A stretch of 64,000 nucleotides of DNA. Source: Sediminibacterium sp. C3 (GTDB taxonomy: Bacteria > Bacteroidota > Bacteroidia > Chitinophagales > Chitinophagaceae). The DNA is taken from contig NZ_KI669560.1 in NCBI RefSeq assembly GCF_000508085.1, positions 836,219-900,218 of the forward strand, read 5' to 3'. Both the position numbers and the translations under genes were made by a program. The notes under the pieces were generated by a model. The model ran no database searches. It worked only from the letters and a program-made list of their open reading frames with translations, and was not told where the DNA came from. The stretch's first letter is position 1, and the number at the start of each line of letters is the position of its first letter. This document shows positions 56,751-64,000 of this stretch, piece by piece.

Positions 56751-57579
56751 ACTGTTTCATCAGGTAAGTCAGGAATGCAGCAGAATTACTACGGAGTTGT
56801 ACAGCACTAGTTTTTCTTCGTCCATTCGTCTCTTGCACAAGGATCTTAGAACGCCCATTTTTAATATCTATGGGTTTGTGAGATTTACAGACGAAATAGT
56901 GGATACATTTCATGATTTCGACAAGGTAAAACTACTGGCTGATTTTAAAAAAGCTACGTATGAAGCCATTGAGCAAAAAATTTCATTGAATCCTATTTTG
57001 CACAGCTTCCAGTTAACAGTGAACGAGTACAATATTGATCATAGTTTAATTGATGCTTTTCTCAAAAGCATGGAAATGGATTTGGGTAAAAAGCAGTACG
57101 ACAGAAATGGGTACGAAGAATATATTTATGGAAGTGCGGAAGTAGTAGGTTTAATGTGTTTGTATGTTTTTTGCAATGGAGATAAAAACAGCTACGAACA
57201 GTTGAAGCCCTATGCCTGCAGTCTGGGTTCTGCTTTCCAGAAAGTAAATTTCCTTCGCGATCTGAAAGCAGATTTTGAGGGATTAGATCGTATGTACTTT
57301 CCAGGTTGCGACTTCAGCAATTTCACGCAGGAGGATAAAATTAAAATTGAGCAGGACATACAACGTGATTTTGATCATGCTTATGAAGGAATCGTACAGC
57401 TTCCCTTGAAAGCAAGATTTGGAGTATACGTAGCGTATAAATATTATTTGAGTCTTTTCAAAAAAATAAAGAAGCTGCAGCCGCAAAAAATATTGGATAC
57501 ACGTGTAAGAATTCCTGACCACGGCAAAGTATTTATACTGGCCAAGGCAGGTTTTCGTAGTCAATTAAACCTGCTATAA
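56743..57579 (+). CDS. crtB: Phytoene synthase CrtB
   Basis: A 278-residue squalene/phytoene synthase that joins two geranylgeranyl diphosphates. The first Asp-rich motif is DEIVD in YGFVRFTDEIVDTFHDF. The second is in GSAFQKVNFLRDLKADFEGLDRMYFP (RDLKAD). It overlaps crtI by 8 bp. The supplier of its substrate, crtE, is not in this window. Confidence 0.94.
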   Translation: MIKLFHQVSQECSRITTELYSTSFSSSIRLLHKDLRTPIFNIYGFVRFTDEIVDTFHDFDKVKLLADFKKATYEAIEQKISLNPILHSFQLTVNEYNIDHSLIDAFLKSMEMDLGKKQYDRNGYEEYIYGSAEVVGLMCLYVFCNGDKNSYEQLKPYACSLGSAFQKVNFLRDLKADFEGLDRMYFPGCDFSNFTQEDKIKIEQDIQRDFDHAYEGIVQLPLKARFGVYVAYKYYLSLFKKIKKLQPQKILDTRVRIPDHGKVFILAKAGFRSQLNLL

Positions 57580-57583
57580 TCCA

Positions 57584-58108
57584 ATGACAGAACAAGTGAT
57601 TCTGGTAAATGAATCCGATGAAGAAATCGGATTCATGGAAAAAATGGAAGCCCATGAAAAAGCATTGCTGCATAGGGCTTTCAGTGTTTTTGTATTCAAT
57701 GGTACTGGTGAAATGTTATTACAGCAAAGAGCCAGTGATAAATACCATAGCGCAAATTTATGGACCAACACTTGTTGCAGTCATCCCCGACCAGGAGAAA
57801 CAGTTGCACAGGCAGCGGACCGAAGACTTGTGGAAGAAATGGGTTTTCGTACTCCGTTGCGAAAAGCTTTTGACTTTGTATACAAAGCACCTTTCGAAAA
57901 CAGATTAACCGAACATGAGTTTGATCACGTTTTTATTGGAACCTATGATGGGAATATTGAAATGAATCCACTGGAAGTTCAAGCCTATGCTTTTCGTAGC
58001 TTTGAAGCTATTGAAAGTATGATTCAAACCCGGCCCGAGCAATTTACTTCCTGGTTTTTAATAGCTTTTCCAAAAGTAAAAGCCTGGTGGCAGGAAAAAT
58101 ACCACTAA
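57584..58108 (+). CDS. idi: Isopentenyl-diphosphate delta-isomerase, type I
   Basis: A 174-residue NUDIX-fold isomerase: LWTNTCCSHPRPGETVAQAADRRLVEEMGF contains the catalytic Cys (TCCSHP) and metal ligands, and LTEHEFDHVFIGTYDG holds the conserved Glu pair. It balances IPP and DMAPP to feed the carotenoid pathway. It is 4 bp after crtB and 4 bp before crtD. Confidence 0.94.
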   Translation: MTEQVILVNESDEEIGFMEKMEAHEKALLHRAFSVFVFNGTGEMLLQQRASDKYHSANLWTNTCCSHPRPGETVAQAADRRLVEEMGFRTPLRKAFDFVYKAPFENRLTEHEFDHVFIGTYDGNIEMNPLEVQAYAFRSFEAIESMIQTRPEQFTSWFLIAFPKVKAWWQEKYH

Positions 58109-58112
58109 AGGA

Positions 58113-59606
58113 ATGAGTGAACATCCAACCACTAAGCATGCTATTGTAATTGGCGCAGGTGTTGCCGGATTGGCATCGGCTATTCGTTTGCAGGTAATGG
58201 GTTATAAAGTAACTGTTTACGAGAAAAACAGTTATCCCGGGGGAAAACTGAGCCATTTTGAAAAGGGAGGCTATCAGTTTGATGCAGGTCCCAGTTTGTT
58301 TACCAGACCAAAGTTAATTGAAGAATTATTTGCATTGGCCAATGAGCCAATCGAAGACTATTTCTCCTATGAACGTGTACCAGTTGCCTGTCATTATTTT
58401 TACCAGGATGGAACCCTCATTAAAGCATATGCAGATCGGGATCAGTTTGCGAAAGAAATTCACGCGAAAACCGGAGAGGCCGAGGAAAATATAAAAGCTT
58501 ATTTACGAGACTCGGCCAATGCATACGAAAACATTGCGGGTATATTTTTAAAATATACATTACATCGCTTGTCTACCTTGTTTAAAGCGCCTATAGCCAA
58601 AGCCATACAATACCTAAAATGGCCTTATCTTTTCAAGAGCTTACATCAATATAATCAATCCAGATTCCAATCCCCAAAACTGGTTCAACTCTTTAACCGT
58701 TATGCAACTTATAACGGAAGCAATCCATACAAGGCCCCGGCCATGCTCTCATTAATACCACATCTGGAGCACAATGAAGGAACATTTTATCCGAAGGGGG
58801 GCATGATCAGTATTACAAATGCATTGGTTGCATTGGCAGAAAAAAAAGGCGTGAAATTCATCTATAATACTCCAGTAGAAAAAATTATTCGGGCAAATAA
58901 TCAGGTAGAAGGAGTAGTGGTAAATGGAGAAAATAAATTCGCCGATTTAGTGGTAAGCAATATGGATGTTTATTTTACCTATCAGCAATTGCTGGGTGAG
59001 CCATTGAAAGCGGCTAAAGTATTAAAGCAGGAAAGAAGCAGTAGTGCATTTATTTTTTACTGGGGTATCAATAAAAATTTTGAACAACTGAGTTTGCACA
59101 ATATATTTTTTAGTGAGCACTACGAAGCAGAATTCCATTCGCTGTTTCAAACAGGGGAGCCTTTTGCAGACCCAACCGTATATATTAATATCACTAGCAA
59201 ATGCGAACCAGGATGGCAAGCGCCTGCAGGAAAAGAGAACTGGTTTATAATGGTAAATGCACCCGCAAATAAAGGACAGGACTGGGCATCCGTACAGGAT
59301 TTTTACCGTAAAGCCATTCTTAAAAAACTGAATGCTATTTTAGGGGAAGACATAGCTCCGTATATAGAAGTAGAGGAAGTATTGAGTCCTGTAAGTATAG
59401 AAACAAAAACAGCCTCCTATATGGGCTCTTTGTATGGAACAAGTTCAAATAGCAAGATGGCTGCTTTTATGCGCCACCCTAATTTCAGTAATACCATAAA
59501 AGGTTTGTACTTTGTAGGAGGAAGCGTGCACCCTGGCGGAGGAATTCCGCTTTGTTTGTCGAGTGCAGCAATTATGTCAGATTTAGTAAAAGCAGATGTT
59601 GTATAA
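58113..59606 (+). CDS. crtD: CrtI-family 1-hydroxycarotenoid 3,4-desaturase (CrtD-like)
   Basis: A 497-residue FAD-dependent carotenoid oxidoreductase: AIVIGAGVAGLASAIRLQVMGYKVTVYEKNSYPGGKL at the N-terminus, YQFDAGPSLFTRP next, and FVGGSVHPGGGIPLCLSSAAIMSDL at the C-terminus. The HPGGGIPL form is typical of CrtD and related enzymes rather than phytoene desaturase (VPGPGVPP in the crtI upstream). With cruF next to it, it would introduce the 3',4' double bond of saproxanthin/myxol-type pigments. Its stop overlaps the cruF start by 11 bp. Confidence 0.87.
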   Translation: MSEHPTTKHAIVIGAGVAGLASAIRLQVMGYKVTVYEKNSYPGGKLSHFEKGGYQFDAGPSLFTRPKLIEELFALANEPIEDYFSYERVPVACHYFYQDGTLIKAYADRDQFAKEIHAKTGEAEENIKAYLRDSANAYENIAGIFLKYTLHRLSTLFKAPIAKAIQYLKWPYLFKSLHQYNQSRFQSPKLVQLFNRYATYNGSNPYKAPAMLSLIPHLEHNEGTFYPKGGMISITNALVALAEKKGVKFIYNTPVEKIIRANNQVEGVVVNGENKFADLVVSNMDVYFTYQQLLGEPLKAAKVLKQERSSSAFIFYWGINKNFEQLSLHNIFFSEHYEAEFHSLFQTGEPFADPTVYINITSKCEPGWQAPAGKENWFIMVNAPANKGQDWASVQDFYRKAILKKLNAILGEDIAPYIEVEEVLSPVSIETKTASYMGSLYGTSSNSKMAAFMRHPNFSNTIKGLYFVGGSVHPGGGIPLCLSSAAIMSDLVKADVV

Positions 59607-60270
59607 AAAACCAGCCATACCATTGTTTATTGCCATCCTGTTTCATTTTATGGGTGTGCTCGGTATTCTATTAACGCCTTATCGTGACTGGTTTATAGCC
59701 AATACCCCCCTTACCTTGATTTTGATGGGAATACTGTTGGCCGCCAGTCAGGAAAAAATAGAAAAGGGATTTGTTCTTTTCTTTCTGATGGCTTTTGTAA
59801 CAGGCATGGTTACTGAAATGATTGGGGTTAATACTGGGATATTATTTGGTGACTATGTATACGGATCCGTGATGGGTCCTAAATTATTCGGAGTACCTTT
59901 TTTAATTGGAATGAACTGGTTTGTGATAGTGTTTTGCTGTGGATCATTGATGCATAAATTAAATAAAGTAATGCTAGCAAAATATGAGGCACCCATACCG
60001 GTTGCCATCATCAAATGGTCGGTAATTGTTGATGGCGCGGTATTAGCAACTTTTTTTGATTGGCTGATGGAACCGGTAGCGATAAAGCTAGGTTTCTGGA
60101 CCTGGGATGGAGATACCATACCGATGTTGAATTATGCTTGTTGGTTTGTGATCAGTGCCATTTTACTGGCTGTACAACAGCAGTTGAAAATAAAAGCGCA
60201 AAACCATTTTGCCATACACTTGTTAATTATACAGGCACTATTTTTTCTGTCACTTAGAATATTTTTATAG
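59596..60270 (+). CDS. cruF: Carotenoid 1',2'-hydratase-type membrane protein (CruF-like)
   Basis: A 224-residue integral membrane protein with about six or seven helices and the conserved TEMIGVNTGILFGDYVYG, GVPFLIGMNWFVIVFC and FDWLMEPVAIKLGFWTW blocks of the DUF422/CruF family. CruF adds water to the open psi-end of gamma-carotene-type compounds. It overlaps crtD by 11 bp. Together with crtY, crtZ and crtD this gives a monocyclic hydroxylated carotenoid. Confidence 0.88.
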   Translation: MLYKKPAIPLFIAILFHFMGVLGILLTPYRDWFIANTPLTLILMGILLAASQEKIEKGFVLFFLMAFVTGMVTEMIGVNTGILFGDYVYGSVMGPKLFGVPFLIGMNWFVIVFCCGSLMHKLNKVMLAKYEAPIPVAIIKWSVIVDGAVLATFFDWLMEPVAIKLGFWTWDGDTIPMLNYACWFVISAILLAVQQQLKIKAQNHFAIHLLIIQALFFLSLRIFL

Positions 60271-60271
60271 C

Positions 60272-60739
60272 ATGTGGTACGTACTTGTTACTTTATTGGT
60301 GTTTGTTGTAATGGAAGGGATTACCTGGCTAACCCATCGCTATGTTATGCATGGATTTCTCTGGTATCTGCACGAAGATCATCACCAGAAAGGACCTGGA
60401 TTCTGGGAAAAGAATGATGCTTTCTTTGTTATTTTTGCCATCCCTAGCTGGTTGTGCATTATGCTCGGCAGTATGAATCAGAACTATTGGGTAGTTAGTA
60501 TAGGAGCAGGGATTGCCATGTATGGGTTCGCCTATTTTCTGGTACACGAAATCATCATACACCAGCGTATTAAATTATTTACCCGAAGCAATAACAGATA
60601 TATAAGAGCCATTCGCTGGGCCCACAAAATGCACCATAAGCACTTAAATAAAGAAGACGGTGAAAGTTTCGGTATGCTGATTGTAGCCAAAAAGTACTGG
60701 GATAAAATCAGACGCGACGAAAAGCTTAAAGCGGTATAA
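60272..60739 (+). CDS. crtZ: Beta-carotene hydroxylase CrtZ (fatty-acid hydroxylase superfamily)
   Basis: A 155-residue di-iron membrane hydroxylase with the His clusters HRYVMHG, HEDHHQK, HEIIIHQ and HKMHHKH, in the CrtZ pattern. It hydroxylates C3 of the beta-ionone ring. It sits one base after the cruF stop and 3 bp before crtY. Confidence 0.92.
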   Translation: MWYVLVTLLVFVVMEGITWLTHRYVMHGFLWYLHEDHHQKGPGFWEKNDAFFVIFAIPSWLCIMLGSMNQNYWVVSIGAGIAMYGFAYFLVHEIIIHQRIKLFTRSNNRYIRAIRWAHKMHHKHLNKEDGESFGMLIVAKKYWDKIRRDEKLKAV

Positions 60740-60742
60740 GCC

Positions 60743-61942
60743 TTGAATAAAGATTACGACTACATTGTTGCCGGGGCAGGATGCGCGGGTATGAGCTTAT
60801 TGATGCGCATGGCCAGTGATTCTTATTTCTCTTCTAAAAAGATATTGGTTGTTGATGCTGATGATAAATCCCTGAATGATAGAACCTGGTGCTTCTGGGA
60901 AAAAGAGTCTGATATTTTTGAGCCAATTGTTCATCATGTATGGGAAGAGCTAGATTTTTTTTCTACTCATTTTTCTACTGTATTGGATATTGCTCCTTAC
61001 CAATATAAAATGATCAGGGGCATTGATTTTTATGCTTATGTAAAAAATACAATTGCATCAATGCCTAATATTGAATGGAGGAAGGCTTCCGTGAAAAGAT
61101 TGCTTGGTGCTACAGAACTACTGGCAACTCAAACTACATCAACCCATCAAATAACAGCGGGCATTGAATTGAATGATGGAACAACTGCATTCGCTTCCTA
61201 TGTTTTCAGTAGTATCTTATTTGACCCGATTCCCGCAACATCTAATGATTATCATTTTCTGCAGCATTTTACTGGCTGGGAAATTGAAACAAGCTCTCCT
61301 GTTTTTAATCCGGGACGAGCAGTCTTTATGGACTTTAGAGTAAGTCAGGAACACGGCACTACTTTTATGTATGTACTGCCCACTTCGGCAACCACTGCAT
61401 TGGTTGAATATACTTTGTTCACTGAAAGTTTGCTGCCCGATGAAGTCTATGAAAATGCAATCAGGGATTATATCAAGAGCGAATTAAAAATTCAGAACTA
61501 TAGCATCATGCATCGTGAAAAAGGTGTGATCCCCATGACTACGTTTTCTTTTCCACGTTATCAGGGAAATCATATTTACATTGGAATTGCAGGCGGCGAA
61601 GCTAAAGCAAGCAGTGGCTATGCTTTTAAGTCTATACAAAAACGAACAGCAGCCATTGTGAATGCTTTGAAGCAAGGGAAGTCATTGGAAATCAATAAAA
61701 CTTTTTCTGAGAAGAAAGGACAGTTGTATGATGCAGTTTTATTGCATGTACTTCATTATCAAAAAATGCCGGGAGATGAAATTTTTGCTGCCATATTCAA
61801 AGGGAACAAAGCTTCGTCAGTATTGTCTTTTTTAGACAATGAAAGCTCATTGTTTACAGACCTTAAAATCATGAGTAGTGTGCCTACCGGAATATTCCTT
61901 CCTGCAGCTTTGCAGGAAATGGTAAAACAGGCTAAGCGCTGA
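60743..61942 (+). CDS. crtY: Lycopene cyclase CrtY
   Basis: A 399-residue flavoprotein of the CrtY/CrtL family: YDYIVAGAGCAGMSLLMRM (dinucleotide binding), DDKSLNDRTWCFWEKE (the conserved NDRTWCFW block) and FSFPRYQGNHIYIGIAGGEAKASSGYAFKSIQKR (C-terminal signature). It closes a beta-ring on lycopene. The start is a TTG at 60743, with no ATG available close to the conserved N-terminus. It is the last gene of the crt run. Confidence 0.92.
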   Translation: MNKDYDYIVAGAGCAGMSLLMRMASDSYFSSKKILVVDADDKSLNDRTWCFWEKESDIFEPIVHHVWEELDFFSTHFSTVLDIAPYQYKMIRGIDFYAYVKNTIASMPNIEWRKASVKRLLGATELLATQTTSTHQITAGIELNDGTTAFASYVFSSILFDPIPATSNDYHFLQHFTGWEIETSSPVFNPGRAVFMDFRVSQEHGTTFMYVLPTSATTALVEYTLFTESLLPDEVYENAIRDYIKSELKIQNYSIMHREKGVIPMTTFSFPRYQGNHIYIGIAGGEAKASSGYAFKSIQKRTAAIVNALKQGKSLEINKTFSEKKGQLYDAVLLHVLHYQKMPGDEIFAAIFKGNKASSVLSFLDNESSLFTDLKIMSSVPTGIFLPAALQEMVKQAKR

Positions 61943-61979
61943 TTCACTTCTTCCCGGCATAATCCTGTAACTTTAAACA

Positions 61980-62909
61980 ATGCAGCATATTGTAACCATT
62001 ACGCTCAATCCTGCTTTGGATAAAAGTATATCAGTGCCTGAACTGGTACCTGAAAAAAAATTACGTGCACTCTCTTCAAAAGTTGAACCCGGGGGTGGAG
62101 GTATTAATATTTCCAGGGGATTAAAAAAACTGGGAGTCGATTCTGAAGCCATTATTTTATCCGGTGGTTATACAGGAAAAACCCTGGAAGCATTACTAAA
62201 AAAAGAAGGGGTAAAGTTTACTGCAATTGAGACAGAAAATGATACAAGAGAAAATTTTGTGGTATTTGATGAGGATAAAAAATTGCAGTATCGTTTTGGC
62301 ATGCCGGGTGAAACTGTTTCAGAAAAAGAACTGGGCTTACTGATGCAGGCCATTGGCAATTGTCATCACGCAGATTATGTAGTAGTCAGCGGAAGCCTGC
62401 CTTCCGGAACTTCAGTTGCCGTATTTCATGAGATTGCCATCATTGCATCACAGCTAAATGCCAAATTGATTATAGATACATCAGGAGATGGTTTAAAAGC
62501 TGCTGTTAAGGAAGGATTGTTTTTGATTAAACCTAATTTAAGAGAGCTGGCTTCTCTGGTTGGTAAAGAATGGATAGATGTCGCAGATGTTGTGCCAACA
62601 GCAAGACAGGTGATTGAGTCAGGAGGCTGTAAAGCAATGGCAGTGTCCATGGGATCAGATGGAGCTATGCTGATTACAGAGGATGAAGTTTACCGGGCCT
62701 GTGCACCCAAGGCAGAAGTATTGAGCACAGTTGGAGCGGGAGATAGTATGGTAGCAGGCATGCTGGCAGCGTTAACCAAAGGCTGGGGATGGAAAGAAGT
62801 ATTGCAGTATGGGGTAGCAGCCGGATCTGCTGCCACATTGCATAAAGGGACTGAGCTCTGTAAACTGGAAGATACTGAACGCATTTTTGAGCAGATGAAA
62901 CAGAATTAA
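61980..62909 (+). CDS. PfkB family hexose kinase (1-phosphofructokinase type)
   Basis: A 309-residue ribokinase-like enzyme: ITLNPALDKSISVPEL at the N-terminus, PGGGGINISRGLKKLG for substrate binding and VGAGDSMVAGMLAALTKG with the catalytic Asp and anion hole. This is the LacC/FruK/PfkB subgroup, which phosphorylates fructose-1-phosphate, tagatose-6-phosphate or fructose-6-phosphate; the exact substrate is not clear. It lies 37 bp after crtY. Confidence 0.88.
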   Translation: MQHIVTITLNPALDKSISVPELVPEKKLRALSSKVEPGGGGINISRGLKKLGVDSEAIILSGGYTGKTLEALLKKEGVKFTAIETENDTRENFVVFDEDKKLQYRFGMPGETVSEKELGLLMQAIGNCHHADYVVVSGSLPSGTSVAVFHEIAIIASQLNAKLIIDTSGDGLKAAVKEGLFLIKPNLRELASLVGKEWIDVADVVPTARQVIESGGCKAMAVSMGSDGAMLITEDEVYRACAPKAEVLSTVGAGDSMVAGMLAALTKGWGWKEVLQYGVAAGSAATLHKGTELCKLEDTERIFEQMKQN

Positions 62910-62920
62910 CAAGCATCCGT

Positions 62921-62928
62921 TACATTTG
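62921..62928 (+). promoter_or_regulatory. -7 promoter element for tRNA-Arg
   Basis: TACATTTG matches the Bacteroidota TAnnTTTG element exactly and lies 11 bp before the mature tRNA 5' end. No clear -33 TTTG is seen at the usual distance. Confidence 0.5.
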
Positions 62929-62939
62929 CACCCATGATT

Positions 62940-63011
62940 GGTCTCGTAGTACAATGGATAGTATAAGAGTTTCCGAAGCTCCAGATCCAGGTTCGATTCC
63001 TGGCGAGACCA
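62940..63011 (+). tRNA. tRNA-Arg (anticodon CCG)
   Basis: The acceptor stem GGTCTCG/CGAGACC is perfect, with discriminator A. The D arm is GTAC-AATGGATA-GTAT. The anticodon loop TTCCGAA gives anticodon CCG, with one A-C mismatch at the outer end of the anticodon stem. The T arm is CCAGG-TTCGATT-CCTGG. The CCA end is not encoded. It lies 30 bp after the PfkB gene and has its own promoter-like element. Confidence 0.95.
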
Positions 63012-63130
63012 CAAACCCTCGCAGCGAAAGCTGCGGGGGTTTTTTGCGAATGAGCGGCCCGAATTTATTCGGGCAAGCGAATAAGCAAAAAAACCGCAGG
63101 GCAACCGAAGGTTGACATGCGAAGGGTTTG
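63012..63130. repeat. 119-bp multi-branched inverted-repeat element downstream of the tRNA
   Basis: Outer arms CAAACCC-TCGCA (63012-63023) and TGCGA-A-GGGTTTG (63118-63130) enclose several smaller hairpins: GCAGC-GAAA-GCTGC (the terminator), CCCGAAT-TT-ATTCGGG (63058-63073) and AACC-GAA-GGTT (63103-63113). TGCGG...TTTTTT (63032-63045) can also pair with AAAAAAACCGCA (63087-63098). A further hairpin, GTCGGTC-GCA-GACCGAC, lies near 63150. Confidence 0.5.
63013..63046 (+). terminator. Terminator after tRNA-Arg
   Basis: CCCTCGCAGC-GAAA-GCTGCGGGGG forms a stable GNRA-capped stem (one mismatch) followed by six T. It starts two bases after the tRNA and is also part of a larger folded element. Confidence 0.88.
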
Positions 63131-63729
63131 AGTAAGTTCAATACGGGAGGAAGTCGGTCGCAGACCGACAATCTTGGCGAGTATTGCCGACAATCCTGTA
63201 ATATTTTGCCATGCATTTTCAGGTTATTTATTTAAGCTTTTGAAAATCTTTATGAATTTACTATATTCATATACCCAATTGTTACAATATAATCTCTCCC
63301 CCAATTAATAATACTGTTAGTAATCACTGACCTTGGATAGCTATGTCTGTGACTCAGGAGGCTTTGCAGTATTAGAATTAATGTAATATACATCAAAGAT
63401 TTACTAAGACATTTTGATATCACAACTACTGAACGGTATTTACACGTGAGCAAAAAATCAAATGGTAAATATTGCTTGACAATAAGAAGTGTATAACCAC
63501 ATTGTATTGCACCAACAATGAAAATTGTATAAGTGAATTGATGCTAGAACAATTTAAAAACCATAATGTTAAAACCTTAAATTACAACGCCTCCATTTTC
63601 TTAAGATCTGGAGGAGTAGCGTATATTTAGGTGTTGAGGCGAAATTCGTCAGCTGATTAAAATTGTAACGAATAATAGTTGCTTTTTATTGGTTAATTTT
63701 TAAAGAATGATTTTAGAAGACCTATACTA

Positions 63730-63791
63730 GCAAGCCTTTAGGCGAAGGCGCCTCAAGCTTGCTTGTGAAACGCCGAAGGCAAAAGGCTTGC
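63730..63791. repeat. Cloverleaf-like 62-bp element
   Basis: Perfect outer 10-bp arms GCAAGCCTTT (63730-63739) and AAAGGCTTGC (63782-63791) enclose three small hairpins: AGGCG-AAGG-CGCCT (63740-63753), CAAG-CTTG-CTTG (63754-63765) and GCC-GAA-GGC (63772-63780). It resembles a tRNA in outline but lacks T-loop and D-loop consensus, so it is not a tRNA. Confidence 0.6.
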
Positions 63792-63889
63792 ATGAAGCTA
63801 AAGAATAAATTTTCTCAAATCGCTGATGTTGGGTGTCGGAAACTACGTAACATAAATGTTTTATCACCCAATGCTATTCAATGTAACCT

Positions 63890-63937
63890 ATCTACTAAAG
63901 CAACAACATAAATTTCTTTTATGTCATTGCTTTAGTA
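63890..63937. repeat. Long hairpin (12-bp plus 7-bp stem)
   Basis: CTACTAAAGCAA and TTGCTTTAGTAG pair perfectly; inside, ACATAAA pairs with TTTATGT after a two-base internal loop, leaving a five-base apical loop. No poly-T follows, so it is not a standard terminator. It lies inside the 330-bp interval bounded by TTCGTCAGCTGA inverted repeats. Confidence 0.6.
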
Positions 63938-64000
63938 GTACTAGCAGATATAGAACAGTAATTCAGCTGACGAACTCCGGTCGTCAGTTTAGATGGATTA

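Larger units (their letters stand above)
63131..64000. other. Gene-free tail of the window, rich in inverted repeats
   Basis: No open frame here looks like a protein on either strand: frames are short and low in coding character. From 63131 to about 63580 nothing stands out apart from the hairpin near 63150. From 63590 onwards there are a CCTCCA/TGGAGG hairpin (about 63590-63615), a pair of 12-bp inverted repeats (63645 and 63963), a cloverleaf-like element (63730-63791) and a long hairpin (63890-63937). Confidence 0.6.

Noticed and set aside
62920..63216. Minus-strand open frame of 98 codons containing a SPGIEPGSGA segment
   Set aside because: It is the antisense translation of tRNA-Arg and its terminator, a well-known false gene; it has no other protein-like character.
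63730..63791. A tRNA gene or tRNA pseudogene
   Set aside because: The outline is cloverleaf-like, but there is no T-loop TTCGA, no D-loop GG and the stem lengths do not fit.
63645..63974. Integron attC site
   Set aside because: There is no GTTRRRY/RYYYAAC core pair at the stem base and no cassette-like gene or integrase nearby.

Overview
The window comes from a chromosome of a member of the Bacteroidota, most likely family Chitinophagaceae. Signs of this are a SusC/SusD pair, the gliding genes gldE and gldD placed after mutY and ssb, a 47-bp-repeat type II-C CRISPR system, TAnnTTTG-type -7 promoter motifs, almost no Shine-Dalgarno sequences, and a crt cluster of the saproxanthin/myxol type. 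Species cannot be named from the sequence alone.

Layout. 1-11.4 kb holds housekeeping genes: an arginase-family fragment cut by the window edge, a PBP4-type lipoprotein, mutL, an M3 peptidase, a RicT-like PSP1 protein, holB, a glutathione peroxidase, comF and radA. 11.8-16.3 kb is a lone SusC/SusD pair. 16.4-19.5 kb (minus strand) carries rng, a 30-residue mS38-like protein, a TPR protein and an HU protein. 19.6-23.2 kb is mutY-ssb-gldE-gldD, followed by a DUF3109 gene, lutB and a frameshifted polysaccharide deacetylase. 26.5-32.2 kb (minus strand) has an EamA transporter, purH, a frameshifted comEC and the C-terminal half of carB.

32.3-39.0 kb is a compact type II-C CRISPR-Cas locus: a divergent tracrRNA, cas9, cas1, cas2 and an array of 18 identical repeats plus one degenerate repeat. 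Repeat/anti-repeat pairing shows that crRNAs are read from the minus strand, opposite to the cas genes, and each repeat carries a Bacteroidota-like promoter aimed at the next spacer. The locus starts directly beside the broken end of carB. 39.0-43.5 kb is accessory: a Cdd1-like helix-hairpin-helix protein, CHRD and DUF4136 lipoproteins, a higBA toxin-antitoxin pair, and umuDC. The UmuD homologue seems to lack both catalytic residues. An unknown gene lies divergent to umuDC across a perfect palindrome.

44-53.6 kb is a nucleotide-sugar and envelope block: an AmgK-like kinase fused to a RapZ C-terminal domain, a MurU-like nucleotidyltransferase, a Gfo/Idh oxidoreductase, a hexapeptide acetyltransferase, a membrane acyltransferase, gmd-fcl and rmlB-rmlC-rmlA (no rmlD here). 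53.7-61.9 kb is a carotenoid cluster headed by a CarH/LitR-type B12-binding MerR regulator and an ECF sigma factor, followed by crtI, crtB, idi, crtD, cruF, crtZ and crtY (no crtE here). A PfkB kinase and tRNA-Arg(CCG) follow. The last 1 kb has no convincing gene but is rich in inverted repeats, including a cloverleaf-like element.

Three genes (deacetylase, comEC, carB) are each broken by one missing base in an A/T homopolymer. This suggests either sequencing or assembly error, or recent decay, and should be settled before anything is inferred from their loss.
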